This document shows positions 33,644-42,706 of a stretch of 64,000 bases of DNA, one piece after another. Source of the DNA: Roseicella sp. DB1501 (lineage in GTDB: Bacteria > Pseudomonadota > Alphaproteobacteria > Acetobacterales > Acetobacteraceae); contig NZ_JABFHG010000002.1 in NCBI RefSeq assembly GCF_013112485.1, positions 62,001-126,000 of the forward strand, in the 5' to 3' direction. The notes under the pieces are model-generated. The model was given only the letters and a program-made list of their open reading frames with translations. It was not told the DNA's origin and did no database searches. The position numbers and the translations under genes were made by a program. How positions within the stretch are numbered: the stretch's first letter is position 1; each line of letters opens with the position of its first letter.

Positions 33644-34546
33644 ATGGCGGCGTCGCAGGTGATGCAGGCGGGCGGGGAGGCGCCGGAGGCGGTGCTGGCG
33701 CGGCTGGAGGGCGCGGCGCGGCGCGTCGAGACGCCCTGCGGCGAGGGCCGCATGGTCTGGCACATCTGGGGCGATGAGGCGGCCGAGCCGCTGGTGCTCC
33801 TGCATGGCGGCAGCGGCTCCTGGCGGCATTGGGCGCGCAATGTCGAGACCCTCGCCCAGCGCCGCCGCGTGATCTGCCCCGACCTGCCCGGCCTCGGCGA
33901 GAGCGCCATGCCGCCGCCGGCCGCCGACCCGGCCTCGGTCGCCGCCATCGTCCGGGAGGGGCTGCTCGCCATCCTCGGCGCCGGCGCGGGCGGGCCCCGG
34001 GGCGGCCCCCGCGCTTACGATCTTTGCGGCTTCTCCTTCGGCGCCCTGCTCTCCGGCCATGTCGCGGCGCAATCCGGCGGCGAGCTGCGCAGCGTCACCC
34101 TGGTCGGGGCCGGCGCGCTCGGCCCGAAGCGGCAGGTGACGGAGCTCACCAAGGTCCGCAGCCTGGAGGGCGAGGCGCGGGTCGCGGCGCACCGGCACAA
34201 TCTCGCCGCGCTGATGTTCGCCGAGCCGCGCAACATCGACCCGCTCGCCCTGGCGATCCAGGAATGGAACACGCGGCGCGCCCGCTTCCAGAGCCGCGGC
34301 TTCGCCAGCAGCACCTCGCTCCGCGACTCGATCGCGCGTGCCCGCTGCCCGGTCGCGCTGCTCTATGGCGAGCGCGACGCCATCGCCTGGCCGGAGGTGG
34401 AGCTGCGCTTCCAGGCGCTGCGCGAGGTGCAGCCTGAGGCCTGGTCCGGCATCATCCCGGGCGCCGGCCATTGGGTGGCCTATGAGGCGGCGGCTGCCTT
34501 CAACGCCATGCTGCTCGAGATGCTGGACCGGCGGCTCGGCCGATAA
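33644..34546 (+). CDS. Alpha/beta hydrolase
   Basis: A 300-residue hydrolase. The oxyanion region is LLHGGSGSWRHW, the nucleophile is Ser131 (CGFSFGA), the acid is probably the Asp of YGERDAIAWP and the base the His of GAGHWVAYE. It is a soluble enzyme of the esterase / C-C hydrolase type; the substrate is not readable. The start may be the ATG at 33644 or 33662, as neither has a strong ribosome site. It lies upstream of a Bug-type binding protein gene on the same strand, 59 bp apart. Confidence 0.88.
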   Translation: MAASQVMQAGGEAPEAVLARLEGAARRVETPCGEGRMVWHIWGDEAAEPLVLLHGGSGSWRHWARNVETLAQRRRVICPDLPGLGESAMPPPAADPASVAAIVREGLLAILGAGAGGPRGGPRAYDLCGFSFGALLSGHVAAQSGGELRSVTLVGAGALGPKRQVTELTKVRSLEGEARVAAHRHNLAALMFAEPRNIDPLALAIQEWNTRRARFQSRGFASSTSLRDSIARARCPVALLYGERDAIAWPEVELRFQALREVQPEAWSGIIPGAGHWVAYEAAAAFNAMLLEMLDRRLGR

Positions 34547-34605
34547 TCGCCGGCGGCGCGACCCATCCCGCGGCTGGCGCGTTACCCGGCGATGTGGAGG
34601 GGATG

Positions 34606-35610
34606 ATGGCCCGTCCAGGACGCCCGCTGCGACGCCGCAGCCTCCTCGCCGCGAGCGGGGCGCTCCTCCCGATGGCCGGGCAAGCCACCGGATCGGCGGC
34701 GATGCCGGCGGACTGGGCGCCCGCAGACCGCATCCGCCTCATCGTTCCCTTCGCCGCCGGCGGCGGCAACGACCGCGCCGCCCGCCTCATCGCGCCCGGC
34801 CTCGGCGCGGCGCTTGGCCAGCCGGTCATGGTGGAGAACCACTCCGGCGCCTCCGGCACGCTCGGCGCCGGCATCGTGGCGCGGGCGGCGCCGGACGGCA
34901 CCACCCTGCTGGTCGATGGCGCCAACCAGGTGACGGCCCCCTTCCTGCTGCGCCAGGCCGGGCTCGACTACCGCGACGCCTTCGCCCCGATCAGCCGGCT
35001 CGTCCTGACGCCGCTGCTTCTCGTCCTCCGCGCGGAGTCCCGCTTCGACAGCCTCGCCGCGCTGCTCGACCGGGCCAGGATGCAGCCCGGCCGCTTCAGC
35101 TACGCCTCCTCCGGCAATGCCGTCGCCAACCATGTCGCGGCAGCGCTGCTGGCGAGCCGGGCCGGGGTCAGCGTCACCCACAGCCCGTTCCGCGGCGGCG
35201 CGCCGGCGCTGCAGGCGATCCTGTCCGGCGAGGCGGATTTCGGCTTCGCCATCCTGGCCGCCGCGCTGGCGCCGCTGCGCCAGGGGCGGCTGCGAGCCCT
35301 CGCCATCTCGACCGCCGCGCGCTCGCCGGTGCTGCCCGCCGTGCCGACCGTGGCGGAGCAGGGTTTCCCCGGCTACGACCAGTCCTCCTGGAGCGGCCTC
35401 TTCGGCCCGGCGGGGCTGTCGGCGGCGGCCATCGGGGCGCTGAACGCCGCCTGCCGGGAGGCGCTCGGGACCGCCGAGATGCAACGGCGCCTCGCGGCCA
35501 GCGGCGCCGCGAGCATCCTCGGTACGCCTGAGGAGTTCCGCGCCTTCCTGCAGCGGGAACGCGCCGCGATGCAGGTGCTGGTCGGGACGGCCCGGATCCG
35601 GGCGGAGTGA
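34606..35610 (+). CDS. Bug (TctC) family tripartite tricarboxylate receptor-like protein
   Basis: A 334-residue periplasmic binding protein. A Tat-type signal (RRRSLLAASGALLP) precedes the mature protein, which starts with the family pattern IRLIVPFAAGGGNDRAARLIAPGL and has VENHSGASGTLGAGIVA and FRGGAPALQAILSGEADFGF. Bug proteins bind carboxylates or related small molecules. No TctA or TctB membrane genes are adjacent, so it may act as a sensor or use a distant transporter. GGAGGGG lies a few bases before the ATG at 34606, which is preferred to the GTG at 34594 and the ATG at 34603. Confidence 0.92.
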   Translation: MARPGRPLRRRSLLAASGALLPMAGQATGSAAMPADWAPADRIRLIVPFAAGGGNDRAARLIAPGLGAALGQPVMVENHSGASGTLGAGIVARAAPDGTTLLVDGANQVTAPFLLRQAGLDYRDAFAPISRLVLTPLLLVLRAESRFDSLAALLDRARMQPGRFSYASSGNAVANHVAAALLASRAGVSVTHSPFRGGAPALQAILSGEADFGFAILAAALAPLRQGRLRALAISTAARSPVLPAVPTVAEQGFPGYDQSSWSGLFGPAGLSAAAIGALNAACREALGTAEMQRRLAASGAASILGTPEEFRAFLQRERAAMQVLVGTARIRAE

Positions 35611-35626
35611 GCGGCGACGCGCCGGG

Positions 35627-36598
35627 TCAGCGGGGCGGCTGCGCCGAGGCCATCAGCCCCTCCCAGCGCTCCACGTCGCGGGCGACATAGGGCACGGCCT
35701 CGGCCGGTGGCAGGGCGAGGACGCGGTCGACGCCGAGCTCGGTCCATTTGCGCCGGATCGCCTCGGTCTGCTGCACCCGGGCGATCGCGGCATGCAGCGC
35801 CGCCTGCACCGGGGCCGGGGTGGCGCTCGGCACGAAGACCGCCTGCCAGACCACCATCTCGGCATCAACGCCGATCTCGCGCCAGGTCGGCACCTCCGGC
35901 GCCGCGGCGCTGCGCTGCGGCGAGGTGACGGCGAAGGCGCGCGCCTGCCCGCCCTTGGCGGTCTGCAGCCCGGTGAGCGCGATGTCGAAGACGAGGGCGA
36001 TCCGCCCGGCCGCGAGGTCGAGCGTCGCCGGCGCGCCGCCGCGATAGGGGATCTCGTTCATCGAGAGGCCGGTGGTCTTGAGGAACAGCAGCGCCGCCAT
36101 GCCGAGCGTGCCGCCGCCGCCGGTGCTGCCATAGTCATGGCGCCCCGGCTCGGCGCGGATGCGCTCGAGGAAGGCCTTGCCATCCGCCGCCGGGAAGGCG
36201 TTGCCGACCAGCATGACCATCGGCATCTCGGAGAGGATGGCGACCGGCGCGAGCTGGCGGATCGGGTCGATCGCCGCATTCGGCACGACGACGCGCAGCA
36301 CGGCGTGGCTGGTGTTGTTGAACAGGATGGTATGGCCGTCGGCCGGGGCGCGGGCGACGAATTCGGCGGCGATCATGCCGGCGCCGCCGACCCGGTTCTC
36401 CACCAGCACCGGCTGCGGCAGCACCTGGCCCAGCGCCTCGGCCAGCACCCGCGCGCCGACATCGGTGGCGCCGCCGGCGGAATAGGGCACGACGAGGCGC
36501 AGCGGCCGGTCCGGCCAGGCGGGCGGCGGGGATTGCGCGGCGGCGGGCGCGACGCCGAGCAACAGGGCCAGCAGGCCCGGGACGAGATGACGGAGCAT
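35627..36598 (-). CDS. Bug (TctC) family receptor-like protein
   Basis: A 323-residue exported protein with a Sec signal (1-22, APAAAQ) and family motifs RLVVPYSAGGATDVGARVLAEAL, VENRVGGAGMIAAEFVA and YRGGAPATLDLAAGRIALVF. It is convergent with another Bug gene at 34606, with only 16 bp between the stops, and lies downstream of the CoA-transferase gene on the same strand (106 bp). This pairing suggests uptake or sensing of an organic acid that is then activated as a CoA ester. GGGAGG precedes the ATG at 36598. Confidence 0.93.
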   Translation of the reverse strand: MLRHLVPGLLALLLGVAPAAAQSPPPAWPDRPLRLVVPYSAGGATDVGARVLAEALGQVLPQPVLVENRVGGAGMIAAEFVARAPADGHTILFNNTSHAVLRVVVPNAAIDPIRQLAPVAILSEMPMVMLVGNAFPAADGKAFLERIRAEPGRHDYGSTGGGGTLGMAALLFLKTTGLSMNEIPYRGGAPATLDLAAGRIALVFDIALTGLQTAKGGQARAFAVTSPQRSAAAPEVPTWREIGVDAEMVVWQAVFVPSATPAPVQAALHAAIARVQQTEAIRRKWTELGVDRVLALPPAEAVPYVARDVERWEGLMASAQPPR

Positions 36599-36704
36599 GG
36601 GGTTCCTCCCGGCTTGGGGCCGGCCGCGGCGCGGCAACGGTCCGACCGTCACGATAGCGGCACGAGCCGCCGGTGCCTACCGCCCCGGCGGGCCGGGGCG
36701 CGCC

Positions 36705-38108
36705 TCACACCCAGGCCGCGGCATGCGTCCCGAGCGGCACCGCCGGCAGCGCCCAATGCGGCGGCGTCGCCGGCAGATGCCCGGCATGGCGGAGCGCGGT
36801 CAGGCGGCCGAAGCCGCTCGGCCCCTCCTCCAGCAGGTCCTCGAGCGCCGCCATCTCCGGCACCGGCAGGCCGAAGGCGCCCTGGACACGGCCGAGCCGG
36901 CGCAGCCAGTGCCCGGTGCCGGCCAGCGAGACCCGCACCAGCCAGGAGCCGCCCTCCTCCGCCCGCCGCAGCAGTGCCGCCAGTGTCCCGAAGGCGAGCA
37001 GGAAGCCGGAGGCGTGGTCGAGCGCCTGGCAGGGCAGCACGCGGGGCGCGGCCTCGGCGGGATCGGCGCCGGCGGCCACAGCCTCGGCATGGTTGAAGCC
37101 GCTCGCCGTCTGCACCAGCGAGTCGAAGCCGCGCCGCCCGCCCCAGGGCCCCGCCTCGCCATAGGCCGAGAGCGAGGTGCAGACGATGCCGGGCCGCAGC
37201 GCCGCCAGATCCTGCGGCGCGAAGCCGTGCTGCGCGATCGCGCCGGGCCGGTAGCCCTGCAGGAAGACATCCGCCTCCGCCGCCAGCCCCCGCAGCGCCG
37301 CCCGCCCGGCCTCGTCGCGCAGGTCGAGCGCGGCGCTCCGCTTGCCGCGGCCGGTATCGGGCAGCAGGTCGTCGAAGCTCGGCAGATGCGCGGCGCTGAC
37401 ATGCAGCACGTCGGCGCCATGTGCGGCGAGGGTGCGGCCGCAGACCGGCCCGGCGATGACGCGGGTGAGATCGAGCACCCGCAGCCCCTGAAGCGGCCGC
37501 GCGGCGAGCGGCGGCAGGGGCGTCGGCGGCGCCTCGCCGATGCGCTCGATGCGGAGCGGCGGCAGGGCGGCGACCGCCTGGCCCTGGGGATGCGCGTCCC
37601 ATTCCGCCTGGCTGCGCATGGCGGCGACGCAGAGCCCGGCCTCGGCCGCGGCCTGCTCGAAGGCGAAGCCCTCCCAGTCGCGCAGCGCCGCGCACACCGC
37701 CTCGCGCGTGCCGTCGCAGCCAAGCAGGCGCAGCACGCCGGCGCGGTGGTGCGGGAAGTTGGTGTGCAGCCGCACGAAGCGCCCGTCGCCGCAGCGATAG
37801 GCCCCGGCGACGCTGTCCCAGCGCGCGGGGGACGCTTCGCCATCGAGCCGCAGGTAGCGCTCCGAGCTGAATTCCAGCGCGGCATGGCGCATGTCGATCT
37901 CGGCCTGCTGCGCCGGGCCGCCGCGGCGGCGATGGAGCTCGGCCACCGCGGCGGTTGCCGCCGCGATGCTGGCCTGGGCCACGGCACCGATCCGGAAGGA
38001 GGATGGCAGGGCCGGCTCCGCCCCGGTGAGCCGCGCCGGCGCCGCACCGGCGAGGCCTGCCCCCTGCCAGAGTGCGTCGAGGATCTCGCGCGGCGTCGGC
38101 TCGGCCAT
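36705..38108 (-). CDS. CaiB/BaiF (family III) CoA-transferase with swapped half-domains
   Basis: A 467-residue protein of the family III CoA-transferases, which move CoA between carboxylic acids. The family's N-terminal segment (LQGLRVLDLTRVIAGPVCGRTL ... GRGKRSAALDLRDEAG) begins only at about residue 205. Residues 40-200 instead resemble the C-terminal half (AVAELHRRRGGPAQQAEIDMRHAALEF ... GAYRCGDGRFVRL). The middle part with the likely catalytic Asp (LPCQALDHASGFLL) is near 360. So the halves are fused in reversed order. GGAGGG lies 5 nt before the ATG at 38108. A Bug-type gene is downstream on the same strand. Confidence 0.88.
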   Translation of the reverse strand: MAEPTPREILDALWQGAGLAGAAPARLTGAEPALPSSFRIGAVAQASIAAATAAVAELHRRRGGPAQQAEIDMRHAALEFSSERYLRLDGEASPARWDSVAGAYRCGDGRFVRLHTNFPHHRAGVLRLLGCDGTREAVCAALRDWEGFAFEQAAAEAGLCVAAMRSQAEWDAHPQGQAVAALPPLRIERIGEAPPTPLPPLAARPLQGLRVLDLTRVIAGPVCGRTLAAHGADVLHVSAAHLPSFDDLLPDTGRGKRSAALDLRDEAGRAALRGLAAEADVFLQGYRPGAIAQHGFAPQDLAALRPGIVCTSLSAYGEAGPWGGRRGFDSLVQTASGFNHAEAVAAGADPAEAAPRVLPCQALDHASGFLLAFGTLAALLRRAEEGGSWLVRVSLAGTGHWLRRLGRVQGAFGLPVPEMAALEDLLEEGPSGFGRLTALRHAGHLPATPPHWALPAVPLGTHAAAWV

Positions 38109-38137
38109 TCATCCCTCCTGTGAAGGCGGGTAGCCTA

Positions 38138-38255
38138 GAGCCGATCGCCGGAGGGCGGTATCGCCCGCAGGCGTGAATCGGCTCGATCCAGACAGGGCGG
38201 CGTAGCCGCGCCGATCGCCGGAGGGAGGTATCGCCCGCAGGCGTGAATCGGCTCG
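38138..38255. repeat. Tandem pair of hairpin-forming repeats
   Basis: A 45-bp unit at 38141-38185 recurs at 38211-38255 with one difference (period 70 bp). Each unit begins with CCGATCGCCGGAGGG and ends with GTGAATCGGCTCG. In the first, GAGCCGAT and ATCGGCTC can pair around an inner GGGCG/CGCCC stem. The pair lies between a CoA-transferase start and the KGG gene. Confidence 0.85.
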
Positions 38256-38317
38256 GCCCGGTAGGGCCGCCGTCGCCAGAACCGTTCTAGTACCGTCGGC
38301 ATTTTGCCGGGAGAAGG

Positions 38318-38342
38318 GGAAACGCCGGCGGCACCGCGCGTT
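38318..38342 (+). promoter_or_regulatory. Possible EcfG-type general stress promoter of the KGG gene
   Basis: GGAAAC (38318-38323) and CGTT (38339-38342) are 15 nt apart, near the GGAAC-N16/17-CGTT pattern of the alphaproteobacterial stress sigma factor EcfG. The site is 60 bp upstream of a KGG stress protein start. Two positions deviate from consensus, so this is tentative. Confidence 0.3.
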
Positions 38343-38401
38343 CCGGCGCATGGAGCCGTCATGGCGGCGGTTCCATACAAGCAAGACGAACGGAAACGAC
38401 C

Positions 38402-38626
38402 ATGGCCATGGAGCAGTCGAACGGCGGCGGCGGCCACAAGAATCCCGGCAATTTCGCCAATAACCGCGAGAAGGCCCGCGAGGCGGGGCGCGCCGGCGGC
38501 ACGCATCAGGGCAAGGCGAACAATCCAGGTAATTTCGCCAACAACCGCCAGAAGGCGGCCGAGGCCGGCCGCAAGGGCGGGCAGCACAGCCATGGCGGCC
38601 ACGCGCCGGGCAAGACGCCGGCCTGA
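38402..38626 (+). CDS. KGG-motif general stress protein (Con-10/GsiB-like)
   Basis: A 74-residue, very hydrophilic Gly/Asn/Lys-rich protein. Two copies of one unit are visible: NPGNFANNREKAREAGRAGG (about 14-33) and NPGNFANNRQKAAEAGRKGG (about 41-60). These are the KGG repeats of stress proteins such as GsiB and Con-10, which are disordered hydrophilins made under starvation or drying. The C-terminus is His/Gly-rich. The ATG at 38402 gives the full first repeat; a second ATG is two codons on. A possible EcfG promoter lies upstream. Confidence 0.88.
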   Translation: MAMEQSNGGGGHKNPGNFANNREKAREAGRAGGTHQGKANNPGNFANNRQKAAEAGRKGGQHSHGGHAPGKTPA

Positions 38627-38867
38627 CCTGCTGGCCCGGCGGGCGACGGCCCTCCACGACTGACGGCCCCACCGGAGGTTGCCCCGAGACGGCCCCGCCA
38701 AGCCCGGGCCGACGCGCCGCACCGCCTCCCGGCGGCGCCCGTCTCAAGCCTCTCCGGGTCGCCGACGAGCAGCCGGTGGCCAGGCCCGTCCCGACGTCGC
38801 GCTGGCGTTGCGGGCCCCATGGCCCCATATGGGCGCATCGGCCGCAGCGGCGCGGAGAGCGCGGAAC

Positions 38868-39170
38868 ATGAAGGTGAATGTCGAGATCGATTGCACCCCG
38901 GAGGAGGCCCGTCGCTTCCTCGGCCTGCCCGATCTGCGGCCGATGCAGGATGCGGTGATGGCCAAGGTCCAGCAGCAGATGCTGGACGCGGTGGACGCCC
39001 TCTCGCCCGAGACGCTGTTGAAGACCTGGATGCCCCTCGCGCCGCAGACGCCCGAGCAGATGCGCGAGGCCATGGCGGCCATGTTCCGCATGTTCACCCC
39101 AGGCTCCGGCATGTCAGGCTCTGGCATGTCAGGTTCCGGCGCGTCCGGCGGCAGGTCCGGCAAGGGCTGA
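38868..39170 (+). CDS. DUF6489 family protein
   Basis: A 100-residue protein beginning MKVNVEIDCTPEEARRFLGLPD, the hallmark of a small conserved family in alphaproteobacteria with no known function. A helical middle (PMQDAVMAKVQQQMLDAVDAL) follows, and the tail is a low-complexity GSGMSGSGMSGSGASGG run formed by short DNA repeats. GGAGAG precedes the ATG at 38868 by 9 nt. The TonB-like gene starts 9 bp after its stop, so the two are likely co-transcribed. Confidence 0.85.
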   Translation: MKVNVEIDCTPEEARRFLGLPDLRPMQDAVMAKVQQQMLDAVDALSPETLLKTWMPLAPQTPEQMREAMAAMFRMFTPGSGMSGSGMSGSGASGGRSGKG

Positions 39171-39179
39171 CCCGGCGGC

Positions 39180-40256
39180 GTGCGTCTCTCCGATCCGCCG
39201 CCGCTGCTGCTCCGGCCTGCCGATTGGGGGCAGCGCCCTGCCGCCGCGCCCGGATTGGTCGCCGATCCGGCGGTGCGCGCCCGCTTCCGGCCGCTGCGGC
39301 GCCGCAGCCTGCGGCCGGGCCTCGTCGCCTCGCTGCTGCTGCATGGCGGCCTCGCGGCGCTGGTGGTGCTGGCGGCGCTGATGCGGCCGAAGCCGCCCGA
39401 GCCGCCCTCCCCCCTCAGCTACGACCTGGTTTATCGCGAGGGCGAGGTGGGCCAGGAGGAGCCGCCGGCGCCGCAGGGTCAGCCGGTCCCGCCCGCGCCC
39501 CCGGCACCCGAGCCGCAGCCGGTGCCCCCCACCCCGCCTCGCCCGCCGACGCCCCAGGCCGAGCTGCCGCGCGAGGCGGTGCCGCCGCCGCCCGCCGCGC
39601 CGCCGCGGCCGCAGGCGCCGCCGGCGCCACCCCCGGCCAATACCCGGCTGGCCACGCCGAGCCCGGCGCCGACGCCGCCCGCCCCCTCGCCGCTCGCCGA
39701 TGCCCTGCCCCTGCCGCCGCCCGCCCCGCCGGCGCCCCAGCCGCAGCCGCCGCAGCAGGAGGCGGCGGTGATCGCGCCGCCGCGGCCCTCGCAGCCCCCG
39801 CATGAGCGCCTGCCCGGCCTCTGGCTGCCCGATGCGGCGCGGCTGGCCCCGGCGCCTCGGCAGCAGATGGGGAACCGGCGGCCGCTCGATCTCTCGCTCG
39901 GCTCGCTCGCGGTGATGGGCCGGGCGGCGCCCACCGCGCCGCAGGTGAGCGTCCGCGGCGCCCAGGTCGGCACCGACTGGGAGCGGGCCTTCCGGCGTTG
40001 GCTCGACGAGAACATCCGCTATCCGCAGAGTGCGGCCGTGGTCGGCGACGAGGGCGTGAACCGCATCGAGGTGCGCGTCGCCGCCGATGGCCGGGTGACG
40101 GCCTTCCGGCTGGTGCGGCGCTCCGGCTCGGTCTGGCTGGATGCTGGGCTCGAAGGACCGTTCCGCAATGCGGTGCTGCCCGCCTTTACCGGCCCGGTTG
40201 ATCCCAATGGCGCCGTCGTCGACCTGACGGTGAGCTGGCATATCATCCGACGATGA
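39180..40256 (+). CDS. TonB family protein
   Basis: A 358-residue TonB-type protein. One membrane helix (about 47-66, GLVASLLLHGGLAALVVLAAL) follows an N-terminal cytoplasmic part. A long Pro-rich periplasmic segment runs from about 70 to 210 and spans the cell wall. The C-terminal domain (about 265-358: WERAFRRWLDENIRYPQSAAVVGDEGVNRIEVRVAADGRV ...) is the TonB fold that touches outer-membrane receptors. The start is a GTG at 39180, 9 bp after the DUF6489 stop. No exbB/exbD or receptor gene is nearby. Confidence 0.88.
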   Translation: MRLSDPPPLLLRPADWGQRPAAAPGLVADPAVRARFRPLRRRSLRPGLVASLLLHGGLAALVVLAALMRPKPPEPPSPLSYDLVYREGEVGQEEPPAPQGQPVPPAPPAPEPQPVPPTPPRPPTPQAELPREAVPPPPAAPPRPQAPPAPPPANTRLATPSPAPTPPAPSPLADALPLPPPAPPAPQPQPPQQEAAVIAPPRPSQPPHERLPGLWLPDAARLAPAPRQQMGNRRPLDLSLGSLAVMGRAAPTAPQVSVRGAQVGTDWERAFRRWLDENIRYPQSAAVVGDEGVNRIEVRVAADGRVTAFRLVRRSGSVWLDAGLEGPFRNAVLPAFTGPVDPNGAVVDLTVSWHIIRR

Positions 40257-40391
40257 GGCACAGGGGGCTGGACGGAGCCATCCGCCGAATGTTGCGTTGC
40301 GACACGACGCCGCAATCGCCGCCTGCCCGAATGCCTGGACCAGCGCTATGCTGCAATGCAACATAAGCCCACGATAAGGAAACCCAGCCCG

Positions 40392-42686
40392 ATGACCGTG
40401 GTCACCCCCCTGCCGGCACGCGAGCTGATGCTCCGCGGCGCCGAGACCATGTCGCGCGTGATGGACCAGGCCAGGGCCCTGGCCGATGTCACGCGCCGGC
40501 AGGCCGAGGCGCTGCGGCCGGATTTCGTGGCGCCGCGGCTGCCCCCGGCGCCGAGCGACCCCTTCACCCTCGCCCGCGACGCCGCCGAATACGCGGTGGA
40601 TGCGGCGCAGCGCGCCGTCCTGTTCTGGGACACCATGCGCCAGGCCGGCAACACCTTCACCGAGCACGAGCTCGCCGGCTGCCCGCCGGTGCTGTTCTTC
40701 GAGCACGAGATGGTGGTCGATGGCCGCAACCTCTCGCGCCCCTGCAACTACGCCCTCGTCCGGATCACGGTGCCGGCGGGCTGCCCGCCCACCGATTCCA
40801 GCCTGCGGCCCTTCGTCATCATCGACCCGCGCGCCGGCCACGGCGCCGGCATCGGCGGCTTCAAGTCGGACAGCCAGGTCGGCGTCGCGTTGCGCCGTGG
40901 CCATCCGGTCTATTTCGTCATCTTCTTCCGCGACCCCGAGCCGGGGCAGACCATCCTCGACATCACCCAGGCGGAGGGCATCTTCCTGCGCAAGGTGGCC
41001 GAGGCGCATCCGACGGCGCCGAAGCCGGTGGTGATCGGCAACTGCCAGGGCGGCTGGGCGGTGATGATGCTCGGCGCCAGCCAGCCCGAGCTGACCGGGG
41101 CGCTGGTGCTGAACGGCGCGCCGCTCTCCTACTGGGCGGGCGAGCGCGGCCGCAACCCGATGCGCTATCTCGGCGGCCTCGCCGGCGGCTCCTGGCCGGC
41201 GGCGATGCTGGCCGATCTCGGCAACGGCAAGTTCGACGGCGCCAACCTGGTGCTGAACTTCGAGAGCCTGTCGCCGGGCAACACCTGGTTCAAGAAGTAC
41301 TACAACCTCTTCGCCAACGCCGACACGGAGGCGCCGCGCTTCCTGGAATTCGAACGCTGGTGGGGCGGCTACTTCCTGATGAACCGCGACGAGATCCGCT
41401 GGATCGTCGAGAATCTGTTTATCGGCGACCGCTTCGCCCGCGGCGAGATCTCGGCCGGCGGCGGCGCCACCTTCAACATGCGCGCCGTCCGCTCGCCGGT
41501 CGTCGTCTTCGCCTCGGCCGGCGACAACATCACCCCGCCCGGCCAGGCGCTGCGCTGGATCGCCGATGTCTACCGCGACGAGCAGGAGATCAAGGCGCTC
41601 GGCCAGACCATCGTCTACCTGATGCATGACGAGATCGGGCATCTCGGCATCTTCGTCTCCGGCGCCGTGGCGTTGAAGGAGCACAGCGAGATCGCCGAGC
41701 TGCTGACCCTGATCGACAGCGTCGCGCCCGGCCTCTACGAGATGCTGATCACCCGCGAGCCGGGCAGCAATGCCTGGCAGGTCGAGCTGAAGGAGCGGAC
41801 GATCGCCGATATCCGCGCCCGCAGCGGCGAGGCCAAGAACGAGGCCTTCCCGGCGGTGGCCCGGATCTCGGCGCTGAACCAGTCGCTCTACGACCTCTTC
41901 GCCGCGCCGATGATCCGGCAGGTGACGACGGAGGAGAGCGCCGAGCTGCGCCGCCAGATGCATCCGCTGCGCCTGCGCCGCACGCTGATCAGCGACCGCA
42001 ACCCGGCGATGGCGTCGGTCGAGGCGCTGGCCGAGCAGGTGCGCACGCATCGCGCCCCGGCGCGGCAGGACAACCCCTTCCTCGCCTGGGAGCGGCTCTG
42101 GGCCGACAGCGTCGAGCGCAGCATCGACACCTGGCGCGACTGGCGCGATGCCTGGACCGAGATCGCCTTCCACGGGGTCTACGGCATGCTCGCCGCGGTC
42201 GGCGTCGCCGGCGGCGAGACGCCGGAGGAGCCGGGCTCGGCCTCGGCGCTCGCCGATGCGCCGGAGGTGCGCCAGGCGCTCGCCCGCATCACCGCCGGCG
42301 GCTATGCCGAGGCGGTGGTCCGCATGATGATCCTGCTCGCCCAGGCGCGCGGCAGCGTGCGCCGCTCGCGCCTCGTCCGCTCCAATGCGGTGATGCAGAA
42401 GGAACCGCCCTTCAGCGAGATGACGGCGAGCGCCCGGCAGGCGCTGATCCGCGAGCAGACGGTCATCGCCAGCATGGCGCCGGCCGAGGCGCTGGCCGCC
42501 CTGCCGAAGCTGCTGCCGAAGCTCGCCGACCGGCGCCGGGCGATGGCGACGGTGGAGGATGTTGCGGGGCCGGAGGAGGAGCTCGGCGATGCCGCGCTGG
42601 CGATGCTGAACCAGCTCCGCAGCGCCCTCGGCCTCGCTGCCGGCCTGGTGCCGGTCGGCTTCGAGCAGGCGGCGATGCCGGATTGA
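40392..42686 (+). CDS. DUF3141 family alpha/beta hydrolase-like protein
   Basis: A 764-residue protein of the DUF3141 family, related to PHA synthases. The lipase-like box is GNCQGGWAV with Cys218, as in PhaC. Other features are PFVIIDPRAGHGAGIGGFKSDSQ before it, the acid region FASAGDNITPP and the His of HDEIGHLGIF. The C-terminal third is helical. The exact function of the family is not established. The ATG at 40392 is chosen because AAGGAA lies upstream; an ATG at 40356 is in frame but has no ribosome site. A dispersed repeat follows 20 bp after the stop. Confidence 0.9.
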   Translation: MTVVTPLPARELMLRGAETMSRVMDQARALADVTRRQAEALRPDFVAPRLPPAPSDPFTLARDAAEYAVDAAQRAVLFWDTMRQAGNTFTEHELAGCPPVLFFEHEMVVDGRNLSRPCNYALVRITVPAGCPPTDSSLRPFVIIDPRAGHGAGIGGFKSDSQVGVALRRGHPVYFVIFFRDPEPGQTILDITQAEGIFLRKVAEAHPTAPKPVVIGNCQGGWAVMMLGASQPELTGALVLNGAPLSYWAGERGRNPMRYLGGLAGGSWPAAMLADLGNGKFDGANLVLNFESLSPGNTWFKKYYNLFANADTEAPRFLEFERWWGGYFLMNRDEIRWIVENLFIGDRFARGEISAGGGATFNMRAVRSPVVVFASAGDNITPPGQALRWIADVYRDEQEIKALGQTIVYLMHDEIGHLGIFVSGAVALKEHSEIAELLTLIDSVAPGLYEMLITREPGSNAWQVELKERTIADIRARSGEAKNEAFPAVARISALNQSLYDLFAAPMIRQVTTEESAELRRQMHPLRLRRTLISDRNPAMASVEALAEQVRTHRAPARQDNPFLAWERLWADSVERSIDTWRDWRDAWTEIAFHGVYGMLAAVGVAGGETPEEPGSASALADAPEVRQALARITAGGYAEAVVRMMILLAQARGSVRRSRLVRSNAVMQKEPPFSEMTASARQALIREQTVIASMAPAEALAALPKLLPKLADRRRAMATVEDVAGPEEELGDAALAMLNQLRSALGLAAGLVPVGFEQAAMPD

Positions 42687-42706
42687 GCGGGTCGCGGGAG
42701 AGCTAG

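Noticed and set aside
38138-38255. CRISPR-like array
   Set aside because: There are only two units, the spacing is not consistent with spacers, and no cas genes are present; it is a tandem hairpin repeat.
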